From NCBI GenBank assembly GCA_934047225.1, contig OW203983.1, forward strand, positions 42,776,310 through 42,840,309: DNA of 64,000 nucleotides, given 5' to 3'. Position numbers and translations under genes: made by a program. The notes beneath the pieces are model-generated. The model did not search any database, was not told where the DNA came from, and saw only the letters and a program-made list of their open reading frames with translations. The DNA comes from Ypsolopha sequella (lineage: Eukaryota; Arthropoda; Insecta; Lepidoptera; Ypsolophidae). The stretch's first letter is position 1; every line of letters begins with the position of its first letter. This document shows, one piece after another, positions 22,310-31,779 of this stretch.

Positions 22310-23771
22310 ACAAACCATTTTGTTCAGCTTGTGGAAGAGGTAACCTTGCAAGAAGATGAAATAATGGTGAGTTTTGATGTAACATCTCTGTTCACCAATG
22401 TACCAGTCGACGAGTCGATCACCGTTATTGCAAATCTGTTAAACGGCAATGACATACCCACTGAGTACATGAGTTGCATAGAGTTTTGTTTACGTAGTGG
22501 TTATTTTGTCTGGCGCGGAGACTTTTACTTACAAGTAGACGGAGTGGCTATGGGTTCACCTATTGCACCTGTAGTAGCGAACATCTTTATGGAGTGGTTT
22601 GAGGAGAAAGCGCTGCAGAGTGCGCGTGGTAAACCAAGATATTGGTGGCGGTACGTGGATGATGTTTTCACGGTAGTCAATAAAAACAAGTTAGCTGGAT
22701 TGACAGAACATTTGAATAACATCCATCCAAAAATTTCCTTTACGGTTGAGTGTGAGAGGGATGGCAGGTTAGCATTTCTGGACCGTTCTGGTTATTCGTG
22801 GACCCAACGGTCGTTTGGCGCATACCGTTTACAGGAAGCCCACACACACGGATCATTACTTGAAAGCAGATTCTCATCACCACCCTTCTCACCTTGCGTC
22901 AGTGCCTCGTACTTTAATAAATCGAGCGTTGCGGTTATGTGACCCACAGTATGTGGATGCTGAATTGACCCACGTAAGACACGTACTGGAGGCCAATGGG
23001 TATAATTGGAGACAGAGTAACCGGCTTGCGACTCCATCAACCCACCATCGTCCATCCGTTGTTGAGAGGGCTCCGATCTACTTGCCCTTTGTGAGAGGCG
23101 TAACTGATAGGATTGGACACCTGCTTCGCCGGAAGTACAGTGTGAAGACTATCTTCCGAGCCCCCACCAAACTACGGAACTGGCTGAGATCCCCAAAGGA
23201 CCGAGACCCTCTCAACACACCTGGAGTTTATAAAGTCCCGTGCGATTGTGGAAAAAGCTACATAGGAGAAACCAAGCGCAACGTGTCCACAAGACTGACT
23301 GAACATATTCGATCCATGAAGAAACTGGACATTAATGGGTCAGCAGTAGCAGAACATGCACTAAGTTCGGATACGACCCACTTCATCTGTTTCGACAAGG
23401 CTACAGTATTAGTGAAGGAGAAATATACCATTCCTCGCAAAATACACGAAGCCATCGAGATAAGTCGTAACCCCAACTTCAACAGGGATCATGGTTGGCA
23501 GCTGGCTCCGTCTTGGAAACCGGTTCTCGATGGATCGAGCAACTTTAGGACAGTGCCCAGTGACAGTGACGATGTTGTGAGTTCGTTTTGTTTAATAACC
23601 GCCCCTAATAACAAACAATTGGAACAATCAAAGGAATCAAGTGCATCCACCATCCCACCCCTATCGACGACGCAGCCAACGCTCAGCGCACGAGCAATGC
23701 GTGCAGCTCGCCGATCGGCGGCTGCCAGTGCCCGTTTGACATCGACGGTGAACGCCGCGTCGTCGTCCTAA
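22310..23771 (+). pseudogene. Penelope-like RT-endonuclease polyprotein, 5'-truncated and frameshifted
   Basis: It would reverse-transcribe element RNA and nick target DNA through a GIY-YIG nuclease. The frame enters at 22310 just upstream of RT motif A ('MVSFDVTSLFTNVP', from 22364). It continues with 'GVAMGSPIAPVVANIFMEW' (22541) and the catalytic 'YVDD' (22652-22663). A one-base frame change near 22781-22788 shifts the reading to the next frame, which continues with 'HTVYRKPTHTDHYL' (22818) and the nuclease: 'GVYKVPCDCG' (23223), 'SYIGET' (23256) and the conserved Arg in 'STRLTEH' (23286). The stop is at 23769-23771 inside the right terminal repeat. Fingers and upstream RT motifs are missing, so it is dead despite good sequence preservation. 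The apparent start at 22331 is not real. Confidence 0.95.
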
Positions 23772-23882
23772 GAACGACACTCGCCTTGATAATGCCGAAA
23801 TTGTATCGGTGAAACGGTTGACATATAGTCAACAACAATCACACGTGAGTGTTCAAGCCGTATGTAATAATAATTTAATATG
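23597..23882 (+). mobile_element. Penelope-like element, right terminal repeat with ribozyme-like fold
   Basis: Inverted partner of 22023-22308. It encodes the last part of the polyprotein frame and then non-coding sequence. At 23784-23816 'CCTTGATAATGCCG' is followed by 'CGGTGAAACGG'. A short helix (GCCG/CGGT) lies between a CUGANGA-like block and an exact GAAA, followed by a perfect 6 bp hairpin 'GTTGACATATAGTCAAC'. This resembles the hammerhead organisation reported in Penelope-like elements, but the first core block deviates. Confidence 0.85.
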
Positions 23883-24065
23883 CAACATTTTTCTTTTTCG
23901 TACCACCAAAACTTCTATATGAAAAATTGTTTCAACTGAATGGTGTTTTTTGGCTTGAATTTCCTACTGCTCCTAAGCGGCTTAGGTGTTTTAATTCATG
24001 TATGCTTTGATAAATAGATAAACTTGATAGCTATAAATATAACATAGAATTATTCAATCGAACAA
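23883..24065. other. No recognisable feature
   Basis: AT-rich spacer between the Penelope-like element and the next repeat. Confidence 0.4.
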
Positions 24066-24069
24066 TGAC

Positions 24070-24250
24070 GCCCATGTGAAAAGTATTATTTTCTTCTATT
24101 TTGCCCTTTCAAGGACGCAGCGAGCGTCGTAACAGCCACCACGCATTGTGCACTGATTTGAACGTTATTTCAATGTCGTTTCCGTCGATATTCATACACA
24201 CAAACATTGAGCTGCTAATTTGGCGACGGTAATCGCCTTAAAGAGCTATA
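24070..24250 (+). repeat. 180 bp dispersed repeat, copy 1
   Basis: 'CATGTGAAAAGTATTATTTT', 'GTCGTAACAGCCACC', 'ATTTCAATGTCGTTTCCGTC' and 'GCTGCTAATTTGG' recur in the same order at 29065-29240. A more diverged version lies at 28490-28665. No coding capacity; class unknown. Confidence 0.75.
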
Positions 24251-24489
24251 AACACGAGGTGAGTACCCCTTATACAGCGTAGCTATTTTACATTTGCAAC
24301 ATTATTGGTAAAACTAATGTTAGATGAGAGAAACAACAACTTAAGGAAAGTAATGTTTATTCAGTTAATTAAGCATTCATTTACAAGTTATTACTAGTTT
24401 TATAGATCTGTAACTACATGTTCAAAAATGATGCGGGATGCTAAAACTGTTGAATGCTGTACATTGTGTGACAAGACAGGAAGATGCAG

Positions 24490-25415
24490 CAGTTAAGGAA
24501 GAGCGAAAGAGATATTACCGTGAGAGATAGATTAGAATTAGGTCACTATGGCTGGGATTGGGTCGGCGCAACGGCAACTGGTTCAAACAATAATGCAAAC
24601 ATCTGCTATCTCTCTCACTCTTAAAAGTGGAAGAGCACCTACCGAAAACTAGTAAGTATGCCAGTTGTTAGTATTTTTAGGCACTAAAATACCTTAAAGT
24701 TAAGTAAGAGCGAGAGAGTCACTATGGCTGCGACTGCATCAGCGCAACGGCAAGGTTCGGCACGCCACTATACAACAACTATGCAAACATCTGCTATCTC
24801 CCTCACACTTTAAAATGGAAGAGTACCTACCAAAATCTAGTATCCAGGAAGTATGCCAGTTGTAACTACTTTTAGGTACTTTTAAGTTACCCCTACTGTA
24901 AAACATATAGAAATTTTTTACATTCAGCCACCAGTTTCAATGTAAAGCGTTATGAATTTGTAAATATATTAATAATTTGCAATATTCCGCTTAACACTCT
25001 TACCATGCTATTCAAAATGCAGACTCAGGCACCGCCCGCCCTCCCGCATAAAACATGCACAAGCAAAGCAAAGTACGAGCACAAAATAAAGCAATCTTAA
25101 ATAGCAAGCAAAAAAACTTATCGACACGTGTCTCGCCTCTAAAGGAGGCATCCTTGGGATGTGTTGTCCGCCCGACCGCTCGACAGCAAATGTAAAGCGT
25201 TATATTTCGTTATCTAATATGCTAGTTGAAAATATTTTTCATTAATATTTGAAATAGTTCAATATTACTCCTGCCACTAAACAAATAGCAATTTCTTACA
25301 TTTAGCCATCGATATCGATGATGTCAAATATGTGGCATTTTATTAAAGGTTTACATTTACATTGACAACCTAAAATCTGAGATACATTTCGTCAGCGCCG
25401 GGCCTGGGTTTTTTT
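24490..25415 (-). repeat. Right arm of the 4.4 kb inverted complex
   Basis: Reverse-complement units matching 20998-21835: 'CGCTCTTACTTAA', 'CAGATGTTTGCAT' and 'CTGGCATACTTAC' read on the minus strand. The arm is interrupted at 24985-25195 by an inverted copy of the Penelope-like terminus at 15640-15830, splitting one unit at the duplicated 'TGTAAAGCGTTAT' (24950 and 25191). Confidence 0.85.
24985..25195 (-). mobile_element. Penelope-like terminus with hammerhead-like motif, inverted copy
   Basis: On the minus strand, 'AAGGATGCCTCC' continues to 'GAGGCGAGACACGTGTC' (25155 down to 25123). Helix II (GCCTC/GAGGC) is intact with a short loop, followed by GAGA where GAAA is expected, then ACGTGTC. 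The core CTGAGGA is changed to CCAAGGA. The rest matches 15680-15830. The flanking 'TGTAAAGCGTTAT' duplication may be an insertion duplication or part of the host repeat. Confidence 0.65.
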
Positions 25416-25459
25416 TAGCATTGTCTTTTAAACTTTTTTATGTAACTTTTATATACAGT

Positions 25460-25795
25460 TAAGAATAACATAAAACAACGTAAAATAAAATTTTAGTGAG
25501 ATATATTTCGGGCCATTCGGGCCCGGCATCAGTCACAATGAAGTAAGAGAAAAATATATTGCATAGGTAAAAAAAATAAAAACTATTTACATCTAACCTA
25601 TTTGCAAGATATTAAAAGAATTTTAGGTTAATATATATAATAGGTTAGATGTAAATAGTTTTTATTTTTATTTTTTTATTTTTTTTACCTATGCATTATA
25701 TTTTTCTCTTACTTCATTGTGACTGATGCCGGGCCCAAATGGCCCAAAATATATCTCACTAAAATTTTATTTTACGTTGTTTTATGTTATTCTTA
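25460..25795. mobile_element. Large fold-back element (143-157 bp arms, 36 bp loop)
   Basis: Left arm 25460-25602 and right arm 25639-25795 are reverse complements with a few small gaps. Both contain 'GAGATATATTTYGGGCC' and 'CCCGGCATCAGTCACAATG'. The loop is AT-rich. A related block ('GATATATTTCGGC ... CCCGGCATCAGTTGAG') occurs alone at 45105-45135. A transcript would form a very stable hairpin. Confidence 0.92.
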
Positions 25796-25799
25796 TCAT

Positions 25800-26160
25800 T
25801 TATAAAGAGAAAAAAGTCAGTATTTAATATTTATTTATATAAAGTTATATATACCTAATTATATTTAGTATAAGTACTAAGCATCCACTGAAAATTAGCG
25901 CCATGGCCCTGTAATGGTATTTAGTTGAGCGGAGGCCTTTTTGGTACATTCTGTTTATGTACCAAATAAACTTGATTCCTATTCGATTATTTTCTATATG
26001 TGCAAGTTTTTCTTTAACCGCAGATTGTGGTGTACTCCACTTAGTCTTCTAAATACGAACAAAGCACTATAATTAAATTGTAAACTGCCACTTCCAGAAT
26101 GTAAAACCGCAGCTTCAAAAAATATACCCTTATTTCTCTCAGCGTATAAAGTTTATATCC
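25800..26160. other. No recognisable feature
   Basis: About 360 bp without supported features. Confidence 0.4.
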
Positions 26161-26405
26161 CATCCCACTAATAATTTATAAATGGGAAAGTTTGTGTGTG
26201 TATGTGTGATTTAGTATGTTTGTTACTTCTTCACGCTGAAACAGCTGGACGGACTTGGATGGAATTTTGTGTGGAGATAGCTTAAAACCTGAATTAAAAC
26301 ATAAGCTGCATATGATTGCAAAAACAAAAAACACTGTTCCCGTGGGAGTAATGATGACGTTAAATCGAAAATCACGCGGGCGGAGCCGCGGGCAGAAGTT
26401 AGTTA
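26160..26405 (+). mobile_element. Lep1/Helitron-like non-autonomous repeat, copy 1
   Basis: Starts 'TCCCATCCCACTAATAATTT', contains 'TTCTTCACGCTGAAACAGCT', and ends 'GAGCCGCGGGCAGAAGTTAG'. It has no inverted ends. The TC...TAG-type ends and the conserved 'GCCGCGGGC.AAAGCTAG' 3' block resemble the lepidopteran Lep1 Helitron-like family (from memory). A second copy lies at 48730-49105. Confidence 0.75.
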
Positions 26406-26449
26406 TTAAATAATATTAAAGTTCTGATGGGTAAAAAAGGATGTGGCCA

Positions 26450-26705
26450 TAAACGGTTTGGAAGTGTATTCTTCATTGTTCTCATCTCGTAGAGGGCATG
26501 TTCAAAACTTTTATACCTCACTTCTAGCAAGACTTTTTCTACTAACATTTTTTAATCGTTCATTATTTTCATTATTTGTTATTAGTCACTATCTATGATA
26601 TAAGTTAATGCTTATTGGATCGGAATAATACAAATGTAGAAATGACCTCGTAAGTGAATGCGCCGCCACCATTAACACAAGTGATTGTATAGGTATATTC
26701 ATGGG
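26450..26705 (+). repeat. Dispersed repeat pair, member 1
   Basis: Ordered similarity with 49935-50150: 'GAAGTGTATTCTT', 'GGCATGTTCAAAACTT', 'TATTTGTTATTAGT', 'GGAATAATA' and 'TAAGTGAATGCGC'. Diverged and non-coding; class unknown. Confidence 0.6.
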
Positions 26706-26846
26706 CCATTGATTGGATCTAAAGTTGGTTGTAACTAATTCTTATCGTCGAAATTAGAATTTGACCTGAAATTCGTTTTATTTACGAAACTAGAACAGCG
26801 TTTCTTACAACATCTAGCTTTAAAATAGTATATTATGCAATTATGG

Positions 26847-26988
26847 AATAAAGGTTGGATTTTAAGCGAGGGCCTTAGATGAATCACGAGCATGTGAAGG
26901 ATTCTAACGACTGAATCACAAGCGTAGGTGTTAGAATCCTGAGCGACACGAGTGATTCATGACCCTCGATATAAATCAGTCCTTTATT
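26847..26988. mobile_element. Fold-back MITE-like element
   Basis: Ends 'AATAAAGG' and 'CCTTTATT'. Inner arms 'GCGAGGGCC ... AATCACGAGC ... GGATTCTAAC' pair with 'GTTAGAATCC ... GAGTGATTCATGACCCTCG'. Almost the whole 142 bp is self-complementary. Confidence 0.85.
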
Positions 26989-26989
26989 C

Positions 26990-27570
26990 AAGAGTTGCAT
27001 ACTATAATTTATACCATGACTAGGAGAAAAAGAAAGATTTAAGCGAAAATAGACATTTATTCTAATGCTAAATTCCTTGTCGAAAATGTCGAGCAATCAA
27101 ATCGGGAGGAGTTATTTGCACAAGGAGTGTATCGAGTATTTTTTGCTCAAAGAGGTTGTATAGCTTTGAGGTGGAGGTCGAATATATTGGTGTGTTCTAA
27201 ATTCAACTGTTTTCAGTGTATAAAATAAGCATTTTAAAGGAGGAATTTATAAATAAACAATCGCTACCGTTTTTGGAAGGAGACATCTCAAATATTCATT
27301 TTCATTTGATTTTTATCATAAATCTATTGCATAAAATATTTACTTATTATGTTTTTGACTGTTGCTCTTACTAGTTCTTGTTTGCTTGTACCATATTCTA
27401 TCTATAGGTCTATCAGTAGGAGCAGGGAACTTGAATATTTGAGATTTAAAAACCAGCAATTATTTACTGAAACTACTTATTCTACTAACTTGTTAATGGG
27501 ACTTCACGAGCTAAACTTCGTTTGAAGATGGTTTTGAATCACTTTAATTTTTCCATATTACAATAACAGG
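26990..27570. other. No recognisable feature
   Basis: About 580 bp of AT-rich DNA; nothing supported. Confidence 0.4.
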
Positions 27571-27571
27571 T

Positions 27572-27957
27572 GGTAGAGCTGATGCCAGGCTCGACTGTGG
27601 AGGTACCACCATCTTACTTGGAGAGCCCCTCGAAGTAATTCGGGGGAGAGTAAGAGGACAGCTCACAAGCAAAAAACCAGGAGGCTCACCATGCCTGGGA
27701 CCGATGGATGGCAGTATATCCATCCCTAATAGCCGGGCCTTATATGGAACAGACTGGTGATGGGCAGCGGCGACACTGGTGCGAGAGTTCCGGCACCGCG
27801 CTCACCAACCCGCCTGCCCAGCGTGTGTGAGTATGGGCCTCAGAACATTTAAAATGTTCTGTGGTATGGGCAATTCTTCCAGGATGATCGCCGGGAGTGG
27901 CAAAGTCCTGGAAAGGCTTATGTCCAGCAGTGGACGAACTAGGCTGATGGATGGATG
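27572..27957 (+). mobile_element. Lepidopteran SINE-like element, copy 2
   Basis: Full-length relative of 12640-12990, about 90 percent similar by eye, ending 'CTGATGGATGGATG'. It carries about 33 extra bases at 27839-27871: a near-palindromic segment between two direct repeats GTATGGGC (27831-27838 and 27864-27871). Copy 1 has a single GTATGGGC there. Confidence 0.88.
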
Positions 27958-28067
27958 ACAAAAATAAATATTACAAAATATTGTAATAAAAGTGTAACAA
28001 ATATTGACGTTATTTAAGTCATGTAATTGTAAAAATTTAAAAATAAGTTAATTAATATCTTTAAATA

Positions 28068-28371
28068 AAAAACCACCCCAGTGCGAGTCGGACTCGCGCA
28101 CGAAGGGTTCCGTACCATTATCTATAAAAACAGCAAATAAAAACATGTCAATTGTATGAGAGCCCCCTTAAATATTAATTTTATTCTGTTTTTTTTGTAT
28201 TTGTTGTTATAGCGGCAACATAAATACATAGTCTGCGAAAATTTCAATTGTCTAACTATCACGGTTCATGAGATACAGCCTGGTGACAGACGGACAGACG
28301 GACAGCGGATTCTTAGTAATAGGGTCCCATTGGTTACCGTTTGGGCACGGAACCTTAAAAACTGCATTCTT
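28068..28371 (+). repeat. AGTGCGAGTC lepidopteran repeat, full-length-like copy
   Basis: Starts 'CCAGTGCGAGTCGGACTCGC', contains 'GAAGGGTTCCGTACC' and 'ATAGCGGCAACATAAATAC', then 'CATGAGATACAGCC', 'GACAGACGGACAGACGGAC', and ends 'GGGCACGGAACCTT'. No coding capacity. Opposite-strand copy at 42393-42666; fragments at 3820 and 7575. Confidence 0.88.
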
Positions 28372-28489
28372 TAAAAAATGGTTAATTTTCTGAATCCAAA
28401 ACAGACAACGTTAAAACTTACACACATACGAGCAATAAAGAAATCAAACATGTTGAAAGCTGATTTAATAAATACCTACCTATCTGATT

Positions 28490-28670
28490 TACAATTTGAG
28501 AAAAGTTTTATTTTCCCTATCCACCGACGCCGACGTACCGATCATCGTAACACTGCAGCTTGCAATGCACGCTGATATGAACCTAATTTGAAATCCGTCT
28601 TTGTCGATATTTGTGTCGTAACACATCCAGTTGCTAATTTAGCTTAATGAATCCCTTTAAAAGAAACATG
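28490..28670 (+). repeat. 180 bp dispersed repeat, diverged copy
   Basis: Shares 'GTAACA', 'TGCACGCTGATATGAA', 'TTTGTCGATATTTG' and 'AGTTGCTAATTTAGC' in order with 24070-24250 and 29065-29240. Confidence 0.6.
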
Positions 28671-29064
28671 TGCACTAAACATTAAAATGGTTTTGTTTAC
28701 AGGAGCTCGGGGTGTATGAAATGATTAAACTCCCGCGATGCGGCAGGACAACGGACAGCACCTTTATTAGATACGCCAACTGCAATTTTTGAAGGCCTAA
28801 TCCTCCCACACGGAATAAACTTTCATAAAAATATATGATAGGCATTATAGAGACCAAAATAAATTTTAAGTTTCATAAACTGTTTTTCTATTGTAAGTTT
28901 TGACAAAAAAAATTGAAAGTCATCGAAAGTTTCAAATGATTAACACAAGAATTCTCTTACTCCTTCCAAACGCCTAAAGCGATTTTAATCATTAATTCAC
29001 CAAATTATAGGAAGTTTTTAGATCTAAAAAATTCAAGTTTAAAATTTGTTTTTCGTTCGTGGGT

Positions 29065-29240
29065 CCATGTGAAAAGTATTATTTACTCCTATTTTGCGCT
29101 AGCCGGAGACGCAGTGGTTGTAGTAACAGCCACTTTTCAAGGCACGCTGAAATGAAAATTATTTCAATGTTGTTTCCGTTGATATTTGTACCGACACACA
29201 TCGAGTTGCTTATTTAGCATGGTCATACGCCTTAACAAAC
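29065..29240 (+). repeat. 180 bp dispersed repeat, copy 3
   Basis: Closely matches 24070-24250 from 'CATGTGAAAAGTATTATTT' to 'GTTGCTTATTTAGC'. Same orientation as the other two copies. Confidence 0.72.
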
Positions 29241-29317
29241 CTTGAATTGGGCTTCTGATGTTCGGACAGATTTCTATGGTAGACAGACAAATGGGAAATT
29301 AATTCCGCTAATCTCCT

Positions 29318-29468
29318 GGAGCCGTATTTTTGAATCGTTCGTTTTCAATTTACGTGCGAAACTATATACCCATCTCACGTAGCACATCAGAACTTGTCAT
29401 TTGCAAGATGATACAGGTATATATTTTCGCACGTGAATTGAAAAAGAACGATTCAAAAATACGGCTCC
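29318..29468. mobile_element. MITE with about 45 bp terminal inverted repeats
   Basis: Left end 'GGAGCCGTATTTTTGAATCG' and right end 'CGATTCAAAAATACGGCTCC' are perfect reverse complements. Pairing continues through 'CAATTTACGTGCGAAA'. The open frame at 29330-29518 is incidental. Confidence 0.92.
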
Positions 29469-29479
29469 TAGCCTTCGAC

Positions 29480-29945
29480 ATGTTAGGAATAAGACAATGC
29501 ACAAAACGTATTTTATAGCGCCAAAGTAACTAATTTAAATAATAAGTGAATTTTTTACCCAGTTTATACTATATATTTATATAAAAATACTTTATTAAAA
29601 TAATAATTTCCAGATATTTTTAGACTTGCAAAGTCGGCGTCAGTGGAATTAAGTACAATGAATATAATATGTTCATGATTTTTTTACCAGAATCTTTATT
29701 TACTGTTTGATAGTTTTAGCCCATTATATGTAATATGTATTTATAAGTCCTAATTAAAAGAAAAACAAACAAGCAGGTTAAAGACCCAGTTAGGCATAAG
29801 ACAGGGCACAAAAATTATTTTTAGCGCTAAAGTAACAAATTTTACTAATAAGTGAATTTTTTACTCGAATGTTCATTTACTTTTTGCTTAGTTTTAGCCC
29901 ATAATATTTATAAGTCCTATTTAATAGCAAAACAAACAAGCACAT
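29480..29945 (+). repeat. Diverged tandem duplication of about 310 bp
   Basis: 'AATAAGTGAATTTTTTACC', 'AGTTTTAGCCCAT', 'TTATAAGTCCTA' and 'CAAACAAGCA' each occur twice in the same order (from about 29485 and 29795). The second copy is shorter because an internal AT-rich part is missing. Confidence 0.7.
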
Positions 29946-29993
29946 AAATATCCCAGTATCAAGCTAACTTCCGTCCTGTACCAACGCTTTTGT

Positions 29994-30440
29994 TTTTGAA
30001 TTGTCTATCGACTGCCGTGCACGCAAAACTTCAGTTATTTTGAATTGTCTATCGACTGCCGTGCACGCAAAACTTCAGTTATTTTGAATTGTCTATCGAC
30101 TGCCGTGCACGCAAAACTTCAGTTATTTTGAATTGTCTATCGACTGCCGTGCACGCAAAACTTCAGTTATTTTGAATTGTCTATCGACTGCCGTGCACGC
30201 AAAACTTCAGTTATTTTGAATTGTCTATCGACTGCCGTGCACGCAAAACTTCAGTTATTTTGAATTGTCTATCGACTGCCGTGCACGCAAAACTTCAGTT
30301 ATTTTGAATTGTCTATCGACTGCCGTGCACGCAAAACTTCAGTTATTTTGAATTGTCTATCGACTGCCGTGCACGCAAAACTTCAGTTATTTTGAATTGT
30401 CTATCGACTGCCGTGCACGCAAAACTTCAGTTATTTTGAA
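29994..30440 (+). repeat. Perfect 44 bp minisatellite, ten copies
   Basis: Ten uninterrupted, identical 44 bp units (30001-30440, phase 'TTGTCTATCGACTGCCGTGC'), plus a seven-base partial unit upstream. I see no substitution between copies. The unit is GC-richer than its surroundings and contains 'GTGCAC'. No coding frame. Confidence 0.98.
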
Positions 30441-30444
30441 TTTG

Positions 30445-31595
30445 CAGCTACATTCTTTCAGCTAATGCGTATTAAGTCTTGTGTAGAAAATTCTTGCGAA
30501 TTTTGAGATTTTAAAAACTTTAAAGCTTCAATTTTAGCTTCAATTATGATTAACATATACTTTTTGTATCTTATTTAAAGGGTGTTAAGATGAAGTTGCG
30601 GAAGCCGGAAACTTACGATACTACACGCCCATTCAAATAACATTCCGTGAAAAAAAATTGAAAAATCGAAAAAAAAGAGCTTGTGTTTCATACATTTTGG
30701 TCGGGTAGCTATGTAACTTTTCTATGAAACAGCAATTTTTATTTCGCGATTCGAATATTTGCTCAATAGTAAAAGTTGTTCGCATGGACGAGTACTATCA
30801 CCAATCTGTCATTTCATTTCTATTTGCCTCATATTTCCCCTTAAGTTAGCTGTGTCTATCGGTTAGTCATACATGCTGCATTATTCTAAATTAAACAAAA
30901 CTAAAATAACACAGGGCTGTTTACCGTTGGTATAATTATCACCTTTATACAGTTGTAGCAAGAACGACCGTGTTGAACCACATCACGCGGGTAACTTTAC
31001 AGAACATCAGCATCACATGCTACGAGTATCTACTACCTATGTGGGCAGTTCTTATTGCGTATAGTTAAGACTGTACCTGAGCCTAGAGCATGATCAACCA
31101 CAGGCTATATAAGACTCGTTTGAAGAAATTCGGACTCTCCTTGTATTGAAAAAAATATATTGGATTATTATTCTTTTCTCTAGGGATCTTACGTATAAAC
31201 AATGTACTCAGATTTATACTTTTGTCAAAAAAAAACATTTTGCACCCTCTATTTTTTTGGTTTTCAAACGTTCGCTTCAAGAACACGGTTAAAAGATCAA
31301 CTTTATTTTTCTTTCATAAAATAGGTAATAGAAATATGAAGGTATACCACCTAAGTTCAATATTTTTTTCCCTACAAAATATTTCAGTATTAGCTAAAAA
31401 TTCACCAATTTGTTGTTTCGCTCCGTGGTCACTAGTATTACGCGTCCAAGAAAAAGAGGCCAAAGAGCCAACATATAATCGCCTCTATGAAAAGAAAATA
31501 AAGTCTTTGCCATTAGATTTGTTGTGCTGGACGGTTAATAAAAAAAGTTGTTGCAGGTGACTTTGTCTGCCTTGATTCAATCTGTGAAGCTCTAA
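30445..31595. other. No recognisable feature
   Basis: About 1.1 kb. The plus-strand frame at 31222-31560 (112 codons) has no recognisable motif and an AT-driven composition. I do not call it a gene. Confidence 0.4.
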
Positions 31596-31599
31596 AAAC

Positions 31600-31775
31600 A
31601 GTTTCATGACACAGCAAGTACCAACTCGTTCAACATAACTTGACCTATCCACAGGTTCCTCGGGTCTTAGATGTGGGTTATGTATGAAATGTCACAGCAA
31701 GTACTAACTCGTACAACATAACTTGACCTATCCCAAGAGTCTTAGATATAGATTATGTATGTATGATATGTCACT
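31600..31775 (+). repeat. Tandem duplication, about 75 bp unit
   Basis: 'CACAGCAAGTACCAACTCGT' with 'CAACATAACTTGACCTATCC' and 'TTATGTATGAAATGTCAC' occurs twice in succession, 31612-31692 and 31692-31775. Confidence 0.85.
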
Positions 31776-31779
31776 GCAG

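Noticed and set aside
22331..22942. Intact RT gene starting at 22331
   Set aside because: The start is a GTG inside the frame, which is open further upstream. The true N-terminus is missing and the frame breaks near 22785.
29994..30440. CRISPR-like array
   Set aside because: Repeats are directly adjacent with no variable spacers, in an insect genome. It is a minisatellite.
31222..31560. 112-codon plus-strand frame
   Set aside because: AT-driven composition, no motif, and an overlapping antisense frame of similar quality; no support for expression.
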